The position numbers were made by a program, and so were the translations under genes. The notes beneath the pieces are model-generated. The model did not search any database and was not told where the DNA came from. It saw nothing but the letters and a program-made list of their open reading frames with translations. From NCBI RefSeq assembly GCF_000002235.5, contig NW_022145599.1:25876879-25940878 (forward strand): 64,000 bases of DNA. The letters are read 5' to 3'. This DNA comes from Strongylocentrotus purpuratus (Eukaryota; Echinodermata; Echinoidea; Camarodonta; Strongylocentrotidae). Position 1 is the stretch's first letter. Each line of letters starts with the position of its first letter. This document shows, piece after piece, positions 11,115 through 23,081 of this stretch.

Positions 11115-11393
11115 ATCAAACGCGAAACTCCCACCGAAATACGCAAGGCTACCAGAACACTCATTTTCATCATTATCGCTTTCGTAGTGTCGTGGCTACC
11201 GCTGAGCATCATCATGATCATTTTTTCCATCAAACCCGTGCTCGTTATACCAGGACTACCTCGACCAGCTTTACTGTTCTTTGGATGGATGTCATATCTC
11301 AACAGCCTCCTCAACCCGATATCGTATGCCGTGTCGCAGCCGTTGTTCAGATCTACTATAATCAACATGTTCCTTTGCCGGCGGCGAAAGTAA
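11115..11393 (+). CDS. Terminal GPCR exon: TM6, TM7 and short tail
   Basis: After acceptor CCCAG the frame encodes RETPTEIRKATRTLIFIII, TM6 with VVSWLPLSIIMIIF, the third extracellular loop, TM7 with WMSYLNSLLNPISYAVSQP, and a basic C-terminus CRRRK before TAA. WLP in TM6 and LNSLLNPISYA in TM7 are class A aminergic-type signatures. It is on the same strand as the TM1 exon array, 1.5 kb downstream of it, and may be the last exon of the same gene. TM2-TM5 are missing, so this is probably a relic or part of a gene whose middle was lost or lies elsewhere. Confidence 0.7.
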   Translation: MKRETPTEIRKATRTLIFIIIAFVVSWLPLSIIMIIFSIKPVLVIPGLPRPALLFFGWMSYLNSLLNPISYAVSQPLFRSTIINMFLCRRRK

Positions 11394-11750
11394 TATAATT
11401 TTACTTCGAATGCATTACACATTTTATTTGGTACCTAATTGTACATTGAAGATTATTTTTATATTGTAGCATAACAGAAATGTAAGCTGTTTTAAAAGTC
11501 TTGAGTAATTTCTCATATTATATAAAAACGATGCCGATTATTTTTGTAAGCGTATTTTTCCAAAAGATAATCCAAATCGTATCTGACAGTATCAGACACC
11601 ACACGGTCTGACGTGTATATCAAAATTACAATTTTACCGCTTGTTCCCTTCACTCGCTCGCAACATTTACAAACTAGATAATTTCGGGCAACTAGATTCC
11701 CGAATATCCTCATGAATATTTGGCGGCGGGATGCCCACATACATTACTTT
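11394..11750. other. No gene recognised
   Basis: AT-rich sequence after the terminal GPCR exon. No structure recognised. Confidence 0.4.
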
Positions 11751-11751
11751 A

Positions 11752-12321
11752 CAGGGGCGGATCAAGCTTTTTGCTAAGGGGGGGGGGGTGACCAAGGCAT
11801 CGTCCACGAGCGGCGAAGCGGCGAGGCGATTTTTTTTTGGGGGGTGCTATTTTGAACCCCCGTAAGTGATGTTTTTCTGGTATCTACTTACACAATGGAG
11901 ACCATAAAAAGCAGTGCATGATATTGTCTTTTTAAATCAAGTAACAGTGTAAAGAGTTTGACCCAATGACGATGCGGAGCATCGTCTAGGAGCCGCGTAA
12001 CGGCAAGACGGTTTTGTTGTTGTTGCTATTTTGAACCCCCCGGCCCGTAAGTGATGTTTTCATGGCATCTACTAACACAATGGAGACAAACAAAAGCAGT
12101 GCGTGATAAGGTTTTTGTAAATCAAGTAACAGTCTGTTTTAATACACAATTATATCCAGAGTTATCATGTGTTTTGTTAAGTTAGCAGATGAGTTGAATA
12201 TCTTTTCACAATATTTGCACTTAAAAAGGTTTCTTTCCAGTGTGCGTTCTTTTTCCCCCTTTTTTGGCGGGGGGGGGGGGGTAAAACCCCTACCCCCCCC
12301 CCCCCCGTAGATCCGCGTCTG
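11752..12321. mobile_element. Inverted-repeat element with internal tandem duplication
   Basis: It starts CAGGGGCGGATCAAG and ends with the inverse of CAGACGCGGATCTAC. Inside, a block of about 170 bp (GCATCGTC...AAATCAAGTAACAGT) occurs twice, at about 11797-11955 and 11967-12135. No clear target duplication is seen. The terminal sequence is close to the 7439 element. Confidence 0.65.
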
Positions 12322-13398
12322 CTTCATATCTTATCTTGTGTCATGATTATAGTGTCGCTCGCTCGCAACAATTAGAAACGAATATGCCTGGAGGTGTGTA
12401 CATGGCACTTGACGTGTTTTAGAGTGATGCAAAAGTAACATTCTGTTAAGAATTAGTGAATGGGGTGACTCGAAACTTTTAATTTTTAAAAAATTCGAAA
12501 AAGATACATGTATATAATTAAAGAAAAAACTTTCTAATGTCAGTGTTTGATATTTTCTAATTTGATCTAATTTATGCATGTATGTTCAAGTACACGTATA
12601 TAAACGTCACCATCATACATAAATCAACTATTATAATCTTGTGGTATCATCGGTAAACAGTAAACACACACACACACACACACTCACCACCCACACACCC
12701 ACACGAAGGCACACATGCAAACACACACACTTACACTCACACAAAAAGCTTATCAAAATTTGATGGACAGGTCAAAAATAATATAATGCAAATGTTACAA
12801 GCTTTGTTCTATGAAAGGTGTTGCGAGATTTCTATACACATATTAACGACTTGGATGGAGATCAGAACTGCAACTGGTGAACATATTCGACCTTGCCATT
12901 CCACAGCCTCCCAATTACACTACATTTTCAGCCATTTTAACACCAGTTATCTGTTTCATCAACTTTATTAAATATATATAACAAGTTTCAATAAATGTTA
13001 TAAGCTCCTGAAATTACTGTATTTGATTGACTTTGAATAAATTTGAAACTTAATTTACGCACTTGTTGATGACAAATTTTATGACACAGTGCCCTGACAT
13101 GTCATTATTCATTTCCATGAATATTTTTGACATATTGTACAGATTCATTTTGATTTTGTTTTTAAATACCTTCATATATGGCCTAATGAACCATATGGAC
13201 GGCGGAACCATAATATTTATTGCCCTATCTTAGCATTATTATTGTTATTATTATTATATTAATTAGTAGTAGTATTATAAACATTTGTATTGTTAATGTT
13301 ATTATTATCGTTATTATGGTTATTATTATCATTATTATTATTATTATTATATGATTATGTGTATGAACGTGACATGTATATATTTTGCATATCACGTC
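12322..13398. other. No gene recognised; (CA)n and (ATT)n microsatellites
   Basis: A (CA)n-rich stretch lies at about 12664-12745 and an (ATT)-rich one at about 13233-13352. No supported coding sequence. Confidence 0.5.
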
Positions 13399-13937
13399 TT
13401 AAAGGTACTATGTCCCTTTTGCAGCCAACCTCAAATTCTGTAGAACTTTGCAGGAATTATGAATATGTTATGCATGTCCTATCTGTGAAATCTAAACGTT
13501 AGCAGTGTCCTCATATTCAAATTATGCAAGGAAACCCCTTTACTTGCTAGACTTCACTGTCAGACACTATTGAGTGACTGATTGGCTTTTTTCTTCTTTG
13601 GTAATAACATACATGAAAAGAGTTGTAAAGGGTACATGAGCATTTGTCTATATCAATAACCCACTTCTTGTGATGGCCAAGATTAAACTGATTGAATCTT
13701 TGCGCAGCATAAAACGTACGACCTTTCGGTACAATTGTCTGAAAATCAAGACTATTACTTTTGGGCTCTATAGCCCTAAAGTCGATTTGACAACTAATAG
13801 TCGTTATTTTCCCACTTGAAGACATTTTCAAGCCCCACCTTTTTTAGGGAAGTTCTAAATTAGTATTATCTTTCAAATGCAGTTGGAATTTAACTTTTTC
13901 ATTTTTTTGGCCTGCAAATGGGACATAGTACCTTTAA
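13399..13937. mobile_element. MITE with TTAAAGGTACTATGTCCC terminal repeats
   Basis: The left end TTAAAGGTACTATGTCCCTT is mirrored at the right end (GGGACATAGTACCTTTAA). TTAA is present at both tips, so either TTAA target duplication or a repeat including it. Its right end recurs at 15237-15350. Confidence 0.75.
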
Positions 13938-15050
13938 GTACTGGTTAATGTGAAAACCTCCTACACCTTGCCCTATTTTTTTTCTTTTTGTAATTTATAC
14001 ACATTTTTCATATATTCTCATTTTTTTCATTTTTTTTTTTGGGGGGGGCGGGGCATATACATACAGTTATCAACTAAATTATTCATACTCTTACCGAGTG
14101 TGTAATTTTTTTAAGTATGTGAACAATTTATTCGTTCATAAAAATGCATGAAAAGAAATCTAAATAAAGTTTGCCATTGACACAACAAAGTTTGGAAGGG
14201 TAACATGATCATAAGTCCGTCATGCAAAAGGCATAACATTTTTCATATTTTATTCACTGTAATATCCTTTATTTAATTTTTTATACAATTTTCTTACAAA
14301 TTTTTCTCTTACCAGATTACCTTTTCCATAGTTATATTGATGTTACAAGTTATTGCACTTGTATGAAATAAGTCCCCTTTTCCTGCCGAAATAAACAAAA
14401 ATGATGATTACAGGCGTGATTCTGTACACGACTATGATATGAATACAGCGAATTAAATTCAATTCATATTATTTGCACATTTGATAAAAATCACAATAAC
14501 AAACATACATAATGCAAAGTCAAATCCAACAAATAACACAACAGAACAGAAGTATCAAACTTGGGGGGGGGGGCAAACAAAGGCCAAATGCCTATCAAAG
14601 GCTTGTCCCTAAACTATATGAGCAATTAAATATAAATTAAGTGGTACAACATGACTAGGGAACTAGAATCATTACACAAATTGTCAGACTCCACTTTTTG
14701 AATGTTGAAACTCATTATTTATATGAAACTTCTTTTCTAACACAAAATGGTTATTTTGAAGAATTATTAATAATGATAATTTATGTAAATTTTATGCGAT
14801 TTTCAAATATTTATTTATTATGTATTTTATTGTTTTTTATTGCTGATTATATCTATTGTTTTATTTCTAATGCATTCTTTTGTTCTGGAATACATTAAGT
14901 TACTTTGAGAAACATATAAACGCAATTTGATATCAATTTATATCTCCCACTTAGGAGGAAATTCATTTAAACTTGTATTCACATTTCTGCTTGTACATCA
15001 ATATATGCAATTATAGCACTTTTTGATGACATGCGCATACTAATTGTTAT
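13938..15050. other. No gene recognised
   Basis: AT-rich DNA with poly-G runs near 14041 and 14565. No coding or repeat structure recognised. Confidence 0.4.
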
Positions 15051-15051
15051 G

Positions 15052-15232
15052 TAACCCCTTACAGGTATATCCGATTTCGACAACATGATATCAAAATGTG
15101 CGTAAGATTTGAGGGGAAAAGGTCATGAAATGACAATTCAAAATTCCAAGCGGTTGCGGCGCAATCTCCAAAAATGTCGAGGAGGGGGGGGGGGGGTCCT
15201 CCCGCCCCCCCCCCCAGTACAGTAAGGGTTAA
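15052..15232. mobile_element. Short inverted-repeat element, TAACCC type
   Basis: GTAACCCCTTAC at the left is mirrored by GTAAGGGTTAA at the right, with mirrored G and C runs near the right end. Similar in style to the TTAACCC elements at 21361 and 23082 but shorter. Confidence 0.45.
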
Positions 15233-15236
15233 AGAC

Positions 15237-15350
15237 ATATTCAAGCCCCCCCCCCCTTTTTTTTTTAGGGAAGTCCTAAATTAGTTAATCTTTCAAATGC
15301 CGTTGGAATTTAACGTTTTCATTTTTTGAGGCCTGCGAATGGGACAAAGT
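15237..15350. repeat. Right-end fragment of the 13399 MITE family
   Basis: Matches about 13815-13928, from TTCAAGCCCC through GGGAAGTCCTAAATTAG to GGCCTGCGAATGGGACA. Confidence 0.7.
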
Positions 15351-15359
15351 AGCCTACCA

Positions 15360-15868
15360 TTAAAGGTATTACAAAGTTTTGGGAAATTTTGAAAAATGGG
15401 TGGATAGTGATTCTTTACAATTTTGATATATTTGGATGCCTCTGGGGATGAATTAAAAGGACTAGAAATTTTAGCCCCTAAAACACTTCTGCTTTCGAGA
15501 AAAATAGAATATAAAAATTTACCGGTGCTCCCGGTAAATTTGGAAAAATTTCAAATAGCTCCTACGGCCGTACAATGGTAGCTGCGACCATGAAAATCTC
15601 AGAATATGTAGTTGTGGTATATAATTTCCGAACGGGAATAGCTAATCGGTCGATTTTAGTCAAGAAACATTGTTTTACAGCTTAATGAATATTTGACCTT
15701 GAGAGGGAGCTATACAACATAAAGTGTTTATTATTTACAATTTTATAACTTTAGGGTCGATTTCGACTGCGACAACGATCAGTGAATATTGTAGGATCGC
15801 ATATGCTTCCAATACGTTCATTTGAACCAAATTCATGACCCCATACCAAAACTTTGTATTACCTTTAA
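15360..15868. mobile_element. MITE with TTAAAGGTATTACAAAG terminal repeats
   Basis: TTAAAGGTATTACAAAGTTT at the left is mirrored by AAACTTTGTATTACCTTTAA at the right, with one substitution. It shares the TTAAAGGTA tip with the 13399 element but has a different body. Confidence 0.8.
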
Positions 15869-16009
15869 GGAGCATATTTGTACGTATTTAATGTGAATAA
15901 CACCTGTGTAAAATGATAATAATATCTGTATTGAATTGAAAACATAAATCACTTAAGATGATTACATATTCCAGCCAATGAATAAGATTGCAAGTGTTCG
16001 TATTTCTAC

Positions 16010-16925
16010 AAGACGTAGGAAATGGATTCGGGAGTGACATGCGAGGGATACATAGTGAGAGAAAGAGAGAGACAGACAGAGAGAGAGAGAGAGAAAGAGG
16101 CATAGAGAGAGAGAGAAAAAAAGAGAGGTAGAGAAAGAGATAGAGAGAGAGAGAGAGAGAGGGAGAAGGAGAGGGGGCAACCTCAATACACTCCAAATGA
16201 CACAAGCTCGTAACTTTCGCTCAACATCTGACACATATAAATCAATAACCCAATCCAGACTCTCTACCGAAAAGCATGATACGTTTTTATCCCACTTTAT
16301 ATCAGAAAATTAACCCGTCTTGCCACTTTCAAATTAAAACATGTCTTCCCTCAATAATAAAACATGATTTACGCATTCTATGAGTTTTATCTTTCTCCTC
16401 ACAAACTAATATTTTGTAAGCACTTGTTCGTTTTTAGCGCTCCTAAAATAATCATTGATATTATCTTTGATATTATTTGTAGTTGTAGTATTTTTTATCA
16501 TTATTATAATTATTATCATTATTACTCTTCTTCTTCTCATCGTTATTATTATTATCATCATTATTATCATCATTGCTTTAATTATCATTATTATTATTAT
16601 TATCATTATAATTATTATCATCATCATCAGAGAAAGAGAGAGACAGAGTGACAGACAGAGAGAGAGGCGGGGAGAGATTGAGAAAAAATTGCGAGGAGAG
16701 ATAGAGCGAGAGATAGAGAAGTATTAGAGGAGAGAGAAAAAGGGATACAAGATCGAGAGTGTAGAAGGCCTGTTGAATGCGATATGAAGAGAGGAATAAA
16801 GGAAGATATTCAGAGAAAGATGCATGGAGAGGGAGAGTGAGAGAGAGGGAGAGAGAGAGAGAGAAATCGGAATAGGATATAGGAACAATTAAGGCACTCT
16901 GAAGAGACGAGGCGATATATTGCAC
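16010..16925. repeat. Dispersed block with (GA)n and (ATT)n tracts, copy B
   Basis: Same order of unique landmarks as 1205-1940, ending GAAGAGACGAGGCGATATAT. The long ORFs on both strands are translations of GA and ATT repeats. Confidence 0.7.
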
Positions 16926-17327
16926 TTAAAGTTGCAGTTTTGTATACAGAGAAAAGCAATAAAAACTATATTCGGTCCAACAAATCAACAGAATTAGCGA
17001 GATCAAAGTGTTGATATTCAGAACAGGAAATATTGTTGTTAAATCTTTCTTTGTGATAGGATCATATTTGTTGACGTCAAATTTAGGAAGAGATTACTCT
17101 GAAAAGATATTTCAAGATGTGCCTTAGATCTAACTTTTCTGCCTACTTTAGTAAATAGTAAATATAGCTAATATAAGGCAGAAGAGAGAGCAAGACGCCC
17201 TCTCATGATGAATGGCGGAAATCATCGAAATCCGGACCACAGAAGATCCGGACACCTATACCCCCTGGCCATCTAACCAACTACCCACTGGCCATCCAAC
17301 CAACCACCCCATGTCATGGCAGTCAAC

Positions 17328-18432
17328 CAGGCGCGCCGGAAGCAGTTTGGGACTGGGGGGGGGGGGGCAAACATTCCAGGGGCAGTGACGTAATGAGAAA
17401 AAATCTGCATCACCACCAGTCTTGCACGTTACATGCAGGTCCCGCAGAACATTTTTCAAAGTGGAGGATTATCGATCAGGTAGAGCGTAAATTGGCGTGG
17501 GGCCCAGGGCATGAGCCTCGGCAGGGGGTCAAGGGGGCTGAGCCCCCGGAAGCTCAGGGGTTTTAGGTATTTCATTAGGGTTAGATGAGCATCTAGGGGC
17601 CCTCTGTAAGACAATTGACGTGTTCCAAAGGGGGGGGGGAAAGCCCCCAGAAGCTCAGAGGTTTTAATATAACTACGGTCAGATGAGCATCCAGGGGCCC
17701 GCCCTAGGGCCCTTGGTGGGGTCCAGGGGGCAGAGCCCCCGGAAGCTCAGGGGTTTTAGGTATTTAATTACGGTCAGATGAGCATCCAGGAGCCCGCCTT
17801 AGGGCTCTTGGTGTGCCTAGGGGGCAGAGCCCCCGGAAGCTCAGGGGTTTAAGGTATTTAATTACGGTCAGATGAGCGTCCAGGGTCCCGCCTTAGGGCC
17901 CTGGGTGGGGTCCAGGGGCAGAGCCCCCGGAAGCTCAGGGGTTTTAAGCATTTAATTACAGTCAGATGAGCATTTTGTTTGTGACGTTGGCCGGTCACTT
18001 ATTTTTTTCACCCCATCAGTACGCCAGCGTTCAGGGGCTCATGTCTTCTCACCCCTTTATAACAAAAAAACGGACACGCTTTCCTATTCTCGCACAATAT
18101 GTCCACGATATGCGCGTATCGCTATTATAGAGACCTTCATTGATATATACCGTATAGGTGGCATGCGCAATGTTTATGAAATATAATTCCTGTGAACTTT
18201 CCTTTTCTTTGAATGGAATTTTATATGTGATTTAGTTCAGGTTTTTATTATTGTTACGTTCTTTTGGATTAAAAATACAAATCATGTTTAATCCTTTACT
18301 GTTTTTTTTTCTTTTTGGAGGGGGGGGGGGGCGTTTTTGGGGGGCAAACCCCCCCCCCCACACTTTTTTGACTGGGGGGGGGGGGGCAACTGCCCCCCTG
18401 CCCCCCCCCCCCCCCTACTTCCGGCGCCTATG
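17328..18432. mobile_element. 1105-bp hAT-like element with exact 8-bp target duplication
   Basis: CAGTCAAC flanks both sides (17320-17327 and 18433-18440). Ends are CAGGCGCGCCGGAAGCAG and the inverse of CATAGGCGCCGGAAGTAG. The interior has about five tandem units of roughly 94 bp with GAGCCCCCGGAAGCTCAGGG (17540-17990). No transposase frame is seen, so it is non-autonomous. Confidence 0.85.
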
Positions 18433-18503
18433 CAGTCAACTAGCCCCTAGGGCAACCATCCTCTAGGACTATACTAACCCCCGTGACGCGTTATTTTTGT
18501 CGG

Positions 18504-18601
18504 CGGCACAGATTGGGGTTAGGTGCGTGTTGAGCCTATGGGAAAGTTTAGGGTTAGGGTTAAAACAAGACCCCTTAAAAAAAAAGCCCCAATCTGTGCC
18601 G
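18504..18601. repeat. Perfect 15-bp inverted repeat
   Basis: CGGCACAGATTGGGG at 18504 pairs exactly with CCCCAATCTGTGCCG at 18587-18601. The loop contains two TTAGGG-like units and an A run. Confidence 0.8.
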
Positions 18602-18629
18602 AATTTTTTGCAAAAAGCAGATTTGACAG

Positions 18630-18715
18630 AAGACTTAACTCCGTTTCGTTGACAATCAGCCATGCATGAAGACTCTCGTCTACGACTGATTGTCAACGAA
18701 ACGGAGTTAAGTCTT
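18630..18715. repeat. Perfect 30-bp inverted repeat with 26-bp loop
   Basis: The arm at 18630-18659 (AAGACTTAACTCCGTTTCGT...) is the exact inverse of 18686-18715. A transcript would form an uninterrupted 30-bp hairpin. Origin is unknown; a young inverted duplication or the core of a foldback element is plausible. Confidence 0.85.
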
Positions 18716-19456
18716 TTGTTAATTTCGTTTATTGATACGGCAGGAGGCCAGTGAAAACGGATTTGTTTAATAAAATTATGGAAATGCAAGCAATGCTTTA
18801 AACAAACAGAACTTTGTCATTCCTAGCTCATTTTTCCTGATTGAGGTGTTATATGAAAGGGCAGAAACCCAACATTCTAGAAATGTGAATTTTTCTTCGA
18901 AATTCAGATACCGCCCGCCAAATGTCTTTTTGGTTTCCTTCCTTCAAATTACTTTTAATCACGCATGCGTGAAATATGCATTATCTGAGTAGCATCACAT
19001 GAAAGAGGAGAATCTAAGCTTTTCAAATATGTATCATTCATTAATTATAGTTGTGATTAAGTTATGATAGAACATCGATACTTCTCGGCTTCGTTTTTTC
19101 TGGGAAGCACTGTATTTTGTATGATATTTTAACATCAACTTCACAAAGTCATTGTACTTTTTTTTACCTCTTACCATAAGCTTGTACAAAATAATAAAAA
19201 AGCTTGGCGAAATATTTGGGGCACACAGATCAGAGAGCAAAAGGTATGATTGTTGGTGATATAGATCCTGGTGAGTTAAAAGTGTAGTGTGATCTGATTG
19301 ACATTTTGAGGTATATTTAGCTAATGAAAGGTAGTAGAGGTATTTACTAGCTCTTATCGAATGTAATATTTTGTTTACAGTTATGTTATTCTCCACTGTT
19401 TGCCTTCTATCATTTTTAAGGGTTGAATATGTGTGTCTTTTGAATTTGGATTGATA

Positions 19457-20886
19457 CGGTGGAACCTCATTTTAAAGAGCTGTGATATAACGAAGTAATC
19501 TGTATATGGAAACTTTTGCTTGTATGTGTCTCATAAAAGAAGTTGACCACAAACTGACTCCCACACGGTGTTGAGTGCTCAGGGATCACAGGCCAATGGC
19601 TTCATAGGGCAGGTAGTTCCATTATGTGAATGGGTAAATTAACTATTACAAATGAGGGGACACATACATTGTACAATAGGGACACACGTTGCAGAACATA
19701 CTCTTTTATTGACTTACTCACTACATGAAACTATAAAACTAAAATGCATTTTGTATTCTAACAATTGGAGTACAAATAATAATAACAGGTGAATGAAATG
19801 CATAAACACCACAAACACCTAGGGAGGAAGCATTCATAAATTTGAATACATATAGTTGATAAACGACTCCGATGAAACTATAAAACTAAAATAAAATTTG
19901 CGTTCTGGCAATTGGAGTAAGAATGATAGCAGGCGAATGAAATGCTTGAACAACACAAACACCTTGGAAGCTAGGAAGCATCCATAAATTTGAATAATTT
20001 AGTTGATAAACGACTCCGCATGTGGACGTTTGGTGGAGCAGAAAGCATTGGATTATTAACAACACGAACCCATTTAACAGAATGTCGGAACGTAAATTAA
20101 AACGGTTGGAAAATGCACCTTTCTACCCTGCGAATTTAATGGTACGATCCAGTAAATTAAAACAGTAAAATGGATCTTATTTTAAAATTACTCATTAAAT
20201 AAAACCCAAAACTTCAGTGATATCAGAAAAAATATGTTATATCTTACTAATAAAAGACACCGATTTAGCGAAGATGACGTCATTAATGCACTTGCATCAG
20301 GGAATTCAAGGTCAAAAGGTCAATTCAGACGCTGATAAGTTAATGGTCGAGCCTTTTTGTTTCCTTTATTCCGAAAAAATTATACAATCAATCAAAACAA
20401 GTTTAATACCAGGAGAAAGCTAACGATTAGTATTTTCATTAACCGCTTGCCCCAAAGTCGCTTGACCACAGTGAAACGAGTGAGAGCTTGCGAGAGCGGC
20501 CAAAGAGTGATTGAAACTCGCTATTTGCTCTTCTCCAACGCAAAAAGACACGACATTGTGCTGGATAAATGTATTTTTTCCGACAAAAGTACAGAAAATT
20601 TGCATATGGTCTTTTTATATTATAATTTATGAAATGTTACCCGAGTGAATTCCGGGCGCCCCAATGCTGGAAAGAAACGCACATTTTAGAAAACTTCACT
20701 TTTTCATGGAAAAATGCTTATTTGTTCTATGTACACAAGTCAGATTGAGCGGATGATACAACGTTTCCATATGTAAAACAAGGTGATTTTGCTGGTCCCA
20801 GCTCTTTATATTCTTTTGCTTTTTACCCTGATATAACAAGGTAATTTCCTTGGTCCCAAGGACCTCGTTATAACAAGTTTCCACTG
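19457..20886. mobile_element. Pogo/mariner-like non-autonomous element, about 1.43 kb
   Basis: Left tip CGGTGGAACCTC and right tip GAGGTCC-type sequence ending TTTCCACTG are inverted, with TA at each side (19455-19456, 20887-20888). Near the ends, GATATAACGAAG and CGTTATAACAAG are mirrored. The interior holds a tandem duplication of about 140 bp (from 19725 and 19870). No transposase frame recognised. Confidence 0.65.
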
Positions 20887-20889
20887 TAG

Positions 20890-21360
20890 TTTAAATATGC
20901 CCTTCAACCCATGTCTACATGTAAGTTACTTTCTGTCGTTATAAAATATTGAATGTAGAACTCGTTGAAACTTTCTTTTTCTCTCTCTCATTTTGTCATC
21001 GCACTATCTCTCTCACTCTTCCATCGCCCTCTCTCTTTCCCTCTTTCTCTCATGAGCTCATCGTTCTCTCTCCGTCTCTCTAACTCTATTCCTCTCTCTA
21101 TCTCTTTTCTCCTTCTTTTAGTGTTGCATAACAACATCCCTAGGATGATTCATCTTATATTGTACTGTTATGTTATGCTTTCAAATTGTTAAGATTTATA
21201 TATATTTGTGCAAGTTCAATTGCAATTTTACCCCCTTTTTAAAATTGTGAATCAATATGCAATTTAGCTTGCAGGCTTAATTAACCATTTTCAATTCAAT
21301 TCACCCTAATGATATGGTTCTACCTAAGTACCGGTAAGTCATGTATGTTAAAATATGGAC
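20890..21360. other. (CT)n-rich stretch, no gene recognised
   Basis: CTCT-rich low complexity from about 20975 to 21110 produces a leucine/serine ORF that is not a gene. Confidence 0.5.
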
Positions 21361-22069
21361 TTAACCCTAATAAGGCCGGGCTATTCGAAGTCTTACTACG
21401 GCCGGGGGGGGGGGCCATTATGACCCCCCCCCCTAATATGATAATTTCAATTTTTTGAAAAATATCCCTCATTTGCATATTTATGGTAATTTATGCAAAT
21501 AACGTCATAAAATCACATTTTTACCCATAAATCCTATATTATTCATATTTAAGCATTCTTTTTCACTACATATATTCATTAGACTATTTGGAACAATAAT
21601 ACGACAAAAAAAATCGGAAGAGCCAGCTTATTCCTTATGTTATCTCTTGTTTTGATAATTTCTTATGTATTTCATTGTTTTTTTAACTTATTTATGTTAT
21701 TGTTTTTTGTTTTTTTTTTTCATTTCTTCCTACAATTCAACTATTTTGACTCCCAAAACAAGCACCTAAACTTTAAACAAGACCCAATAACCAATGTTTG
21801 ATCTATTTTTAGGAAAAATGACATTTCCATATGTTTTGTACACAAATCACAAAAATGAGCGATTTTCGGGCTGACATGCGAAGACAAAAGGTCACGTGAC
21901 CTTGTAACTATAGGTCCGATTTTTTTTTTTTTTTTTTTAAAGATGCGCAAGACTCTAAAGAAAAAAGTCAGCGAGCGGCGAGGCGCCATTCATATGCGTT
22001 CTCGAACAATCAGAAAAATCGTGGAGGGGGGGCCATAATGGCCCCCCCCCCCGGCCTTATTAGGGTTAA
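21361..22069. mobile_element. piggyBac-like MITE, copy 1
   Basis: TTAACCCTAATAAGGCCGGG at the left is mirrored by GGCCTTATTAGGGTTAA at the right. TTAA at both tips with a CCC start is the piggyBac pattern. The interior has a mirrored GGGGCCATTATG / CATAATGGCCCC pair and closely matches the element at 23082. Confidence 0.8.
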
Positions 22070-22616
22070 GGAGTTTCCATTGATATTGTAGATTCCGTAC
22101 GATTACAAAACTGAATGAAACACCTTAAAATTACTATACAATATACATATACAATATGTTTGAATTTTCTTTATGTGCCCCTATTCCATATCTGCCAAAT
22201 TCTTTTTTGCTGAAATCCTATTCCGAGTGTTTCTTAATCGCACCTGCATGTACAGGAGATAATTTACCTTTTACACAGTTTGTTTGACTTTATTTATTAT
22301 GTTGGAATTGACAACATTGTTGTGATGTGAATAAAGATTGCATCTATATATTACAGACTTTAGTAAATTTGTTGTTATTATGAACCGCCAAATCTGTACA
22401 TTGATGTGTATGACACATTCGCTGGTTTATAAAATTGCCGACGAATTATGAAGAGCAGGTTTATCACTGTTGTAAAGATTGAATAGAGAGCCAACAGGTC
22501 CGACCTACACAGAAGTGTCCTAGCTTATAAATACAGTTAACTCTGCATACGTCAAATCTGTTTGAACCTTAACAAAAAAACATTTTGACTAATGCAACAT
22601 TTGACTTAGGAAGTGT

Positions 22617-23010
22617 CCCGGCCCCCCCCCCCCCCCCACTCAGTGTTATTTAGGGTACGCATATGCTCGTACCCTCTTTTTGAAAGCACCCCCTATCTGA
22701 GGACTGCTAACATTTCCGAACCCCCCTTTCGCGGGCTTTTTGCGGGCTTTTCCTGCCTTGGAGACCCCCCTAAATCAGGAAAAATGCTTAATGTACCCCC
22801 CTAAATTCGGAATTATTTCTCTGGAGTCCAAAGAGATGAGAGAAAAAATGAAAAACACCCCCTTTTTAAAGAAATCTCCGGGTGAAAAGTCAAATACACC
22901 CCTTTTTTTACAATTCTCGGGCCGGACTTTGTCGCACGAAAAGTACCCCTTTACCGGACATTTTGGCAACACGCATGCGGTCATTCCGACCTCTGAGTGG
23001 GGGGGCCGGG
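22617..23010. mobile_element. 394-bp element with exact 8-bp target duplication
   Basis: GGAAGTGT flanks both sides (22609-22616, 23011-23018). Ends are CCCGGCCCCC and GGGGGCCGGG, with CACTCAG/CTGAGTG next inside. Related sequence, including GTACCCTAAATGACACTGAG, lies in inverse orientation at about 38605-38690. Confidence 0.8.
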
Positions 23011-23081
23011 GGAAGTGTAAATGATACAAAGTTTGGAATAGTTTGGTCCAAACTAATTATTCCACCGAGAATTTTTTTGAC

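Noticed and set aside
18540..18562. TTAGGG-like units
   Set aside because: Only two units, inside the loop of a hairpin; not telomeric.
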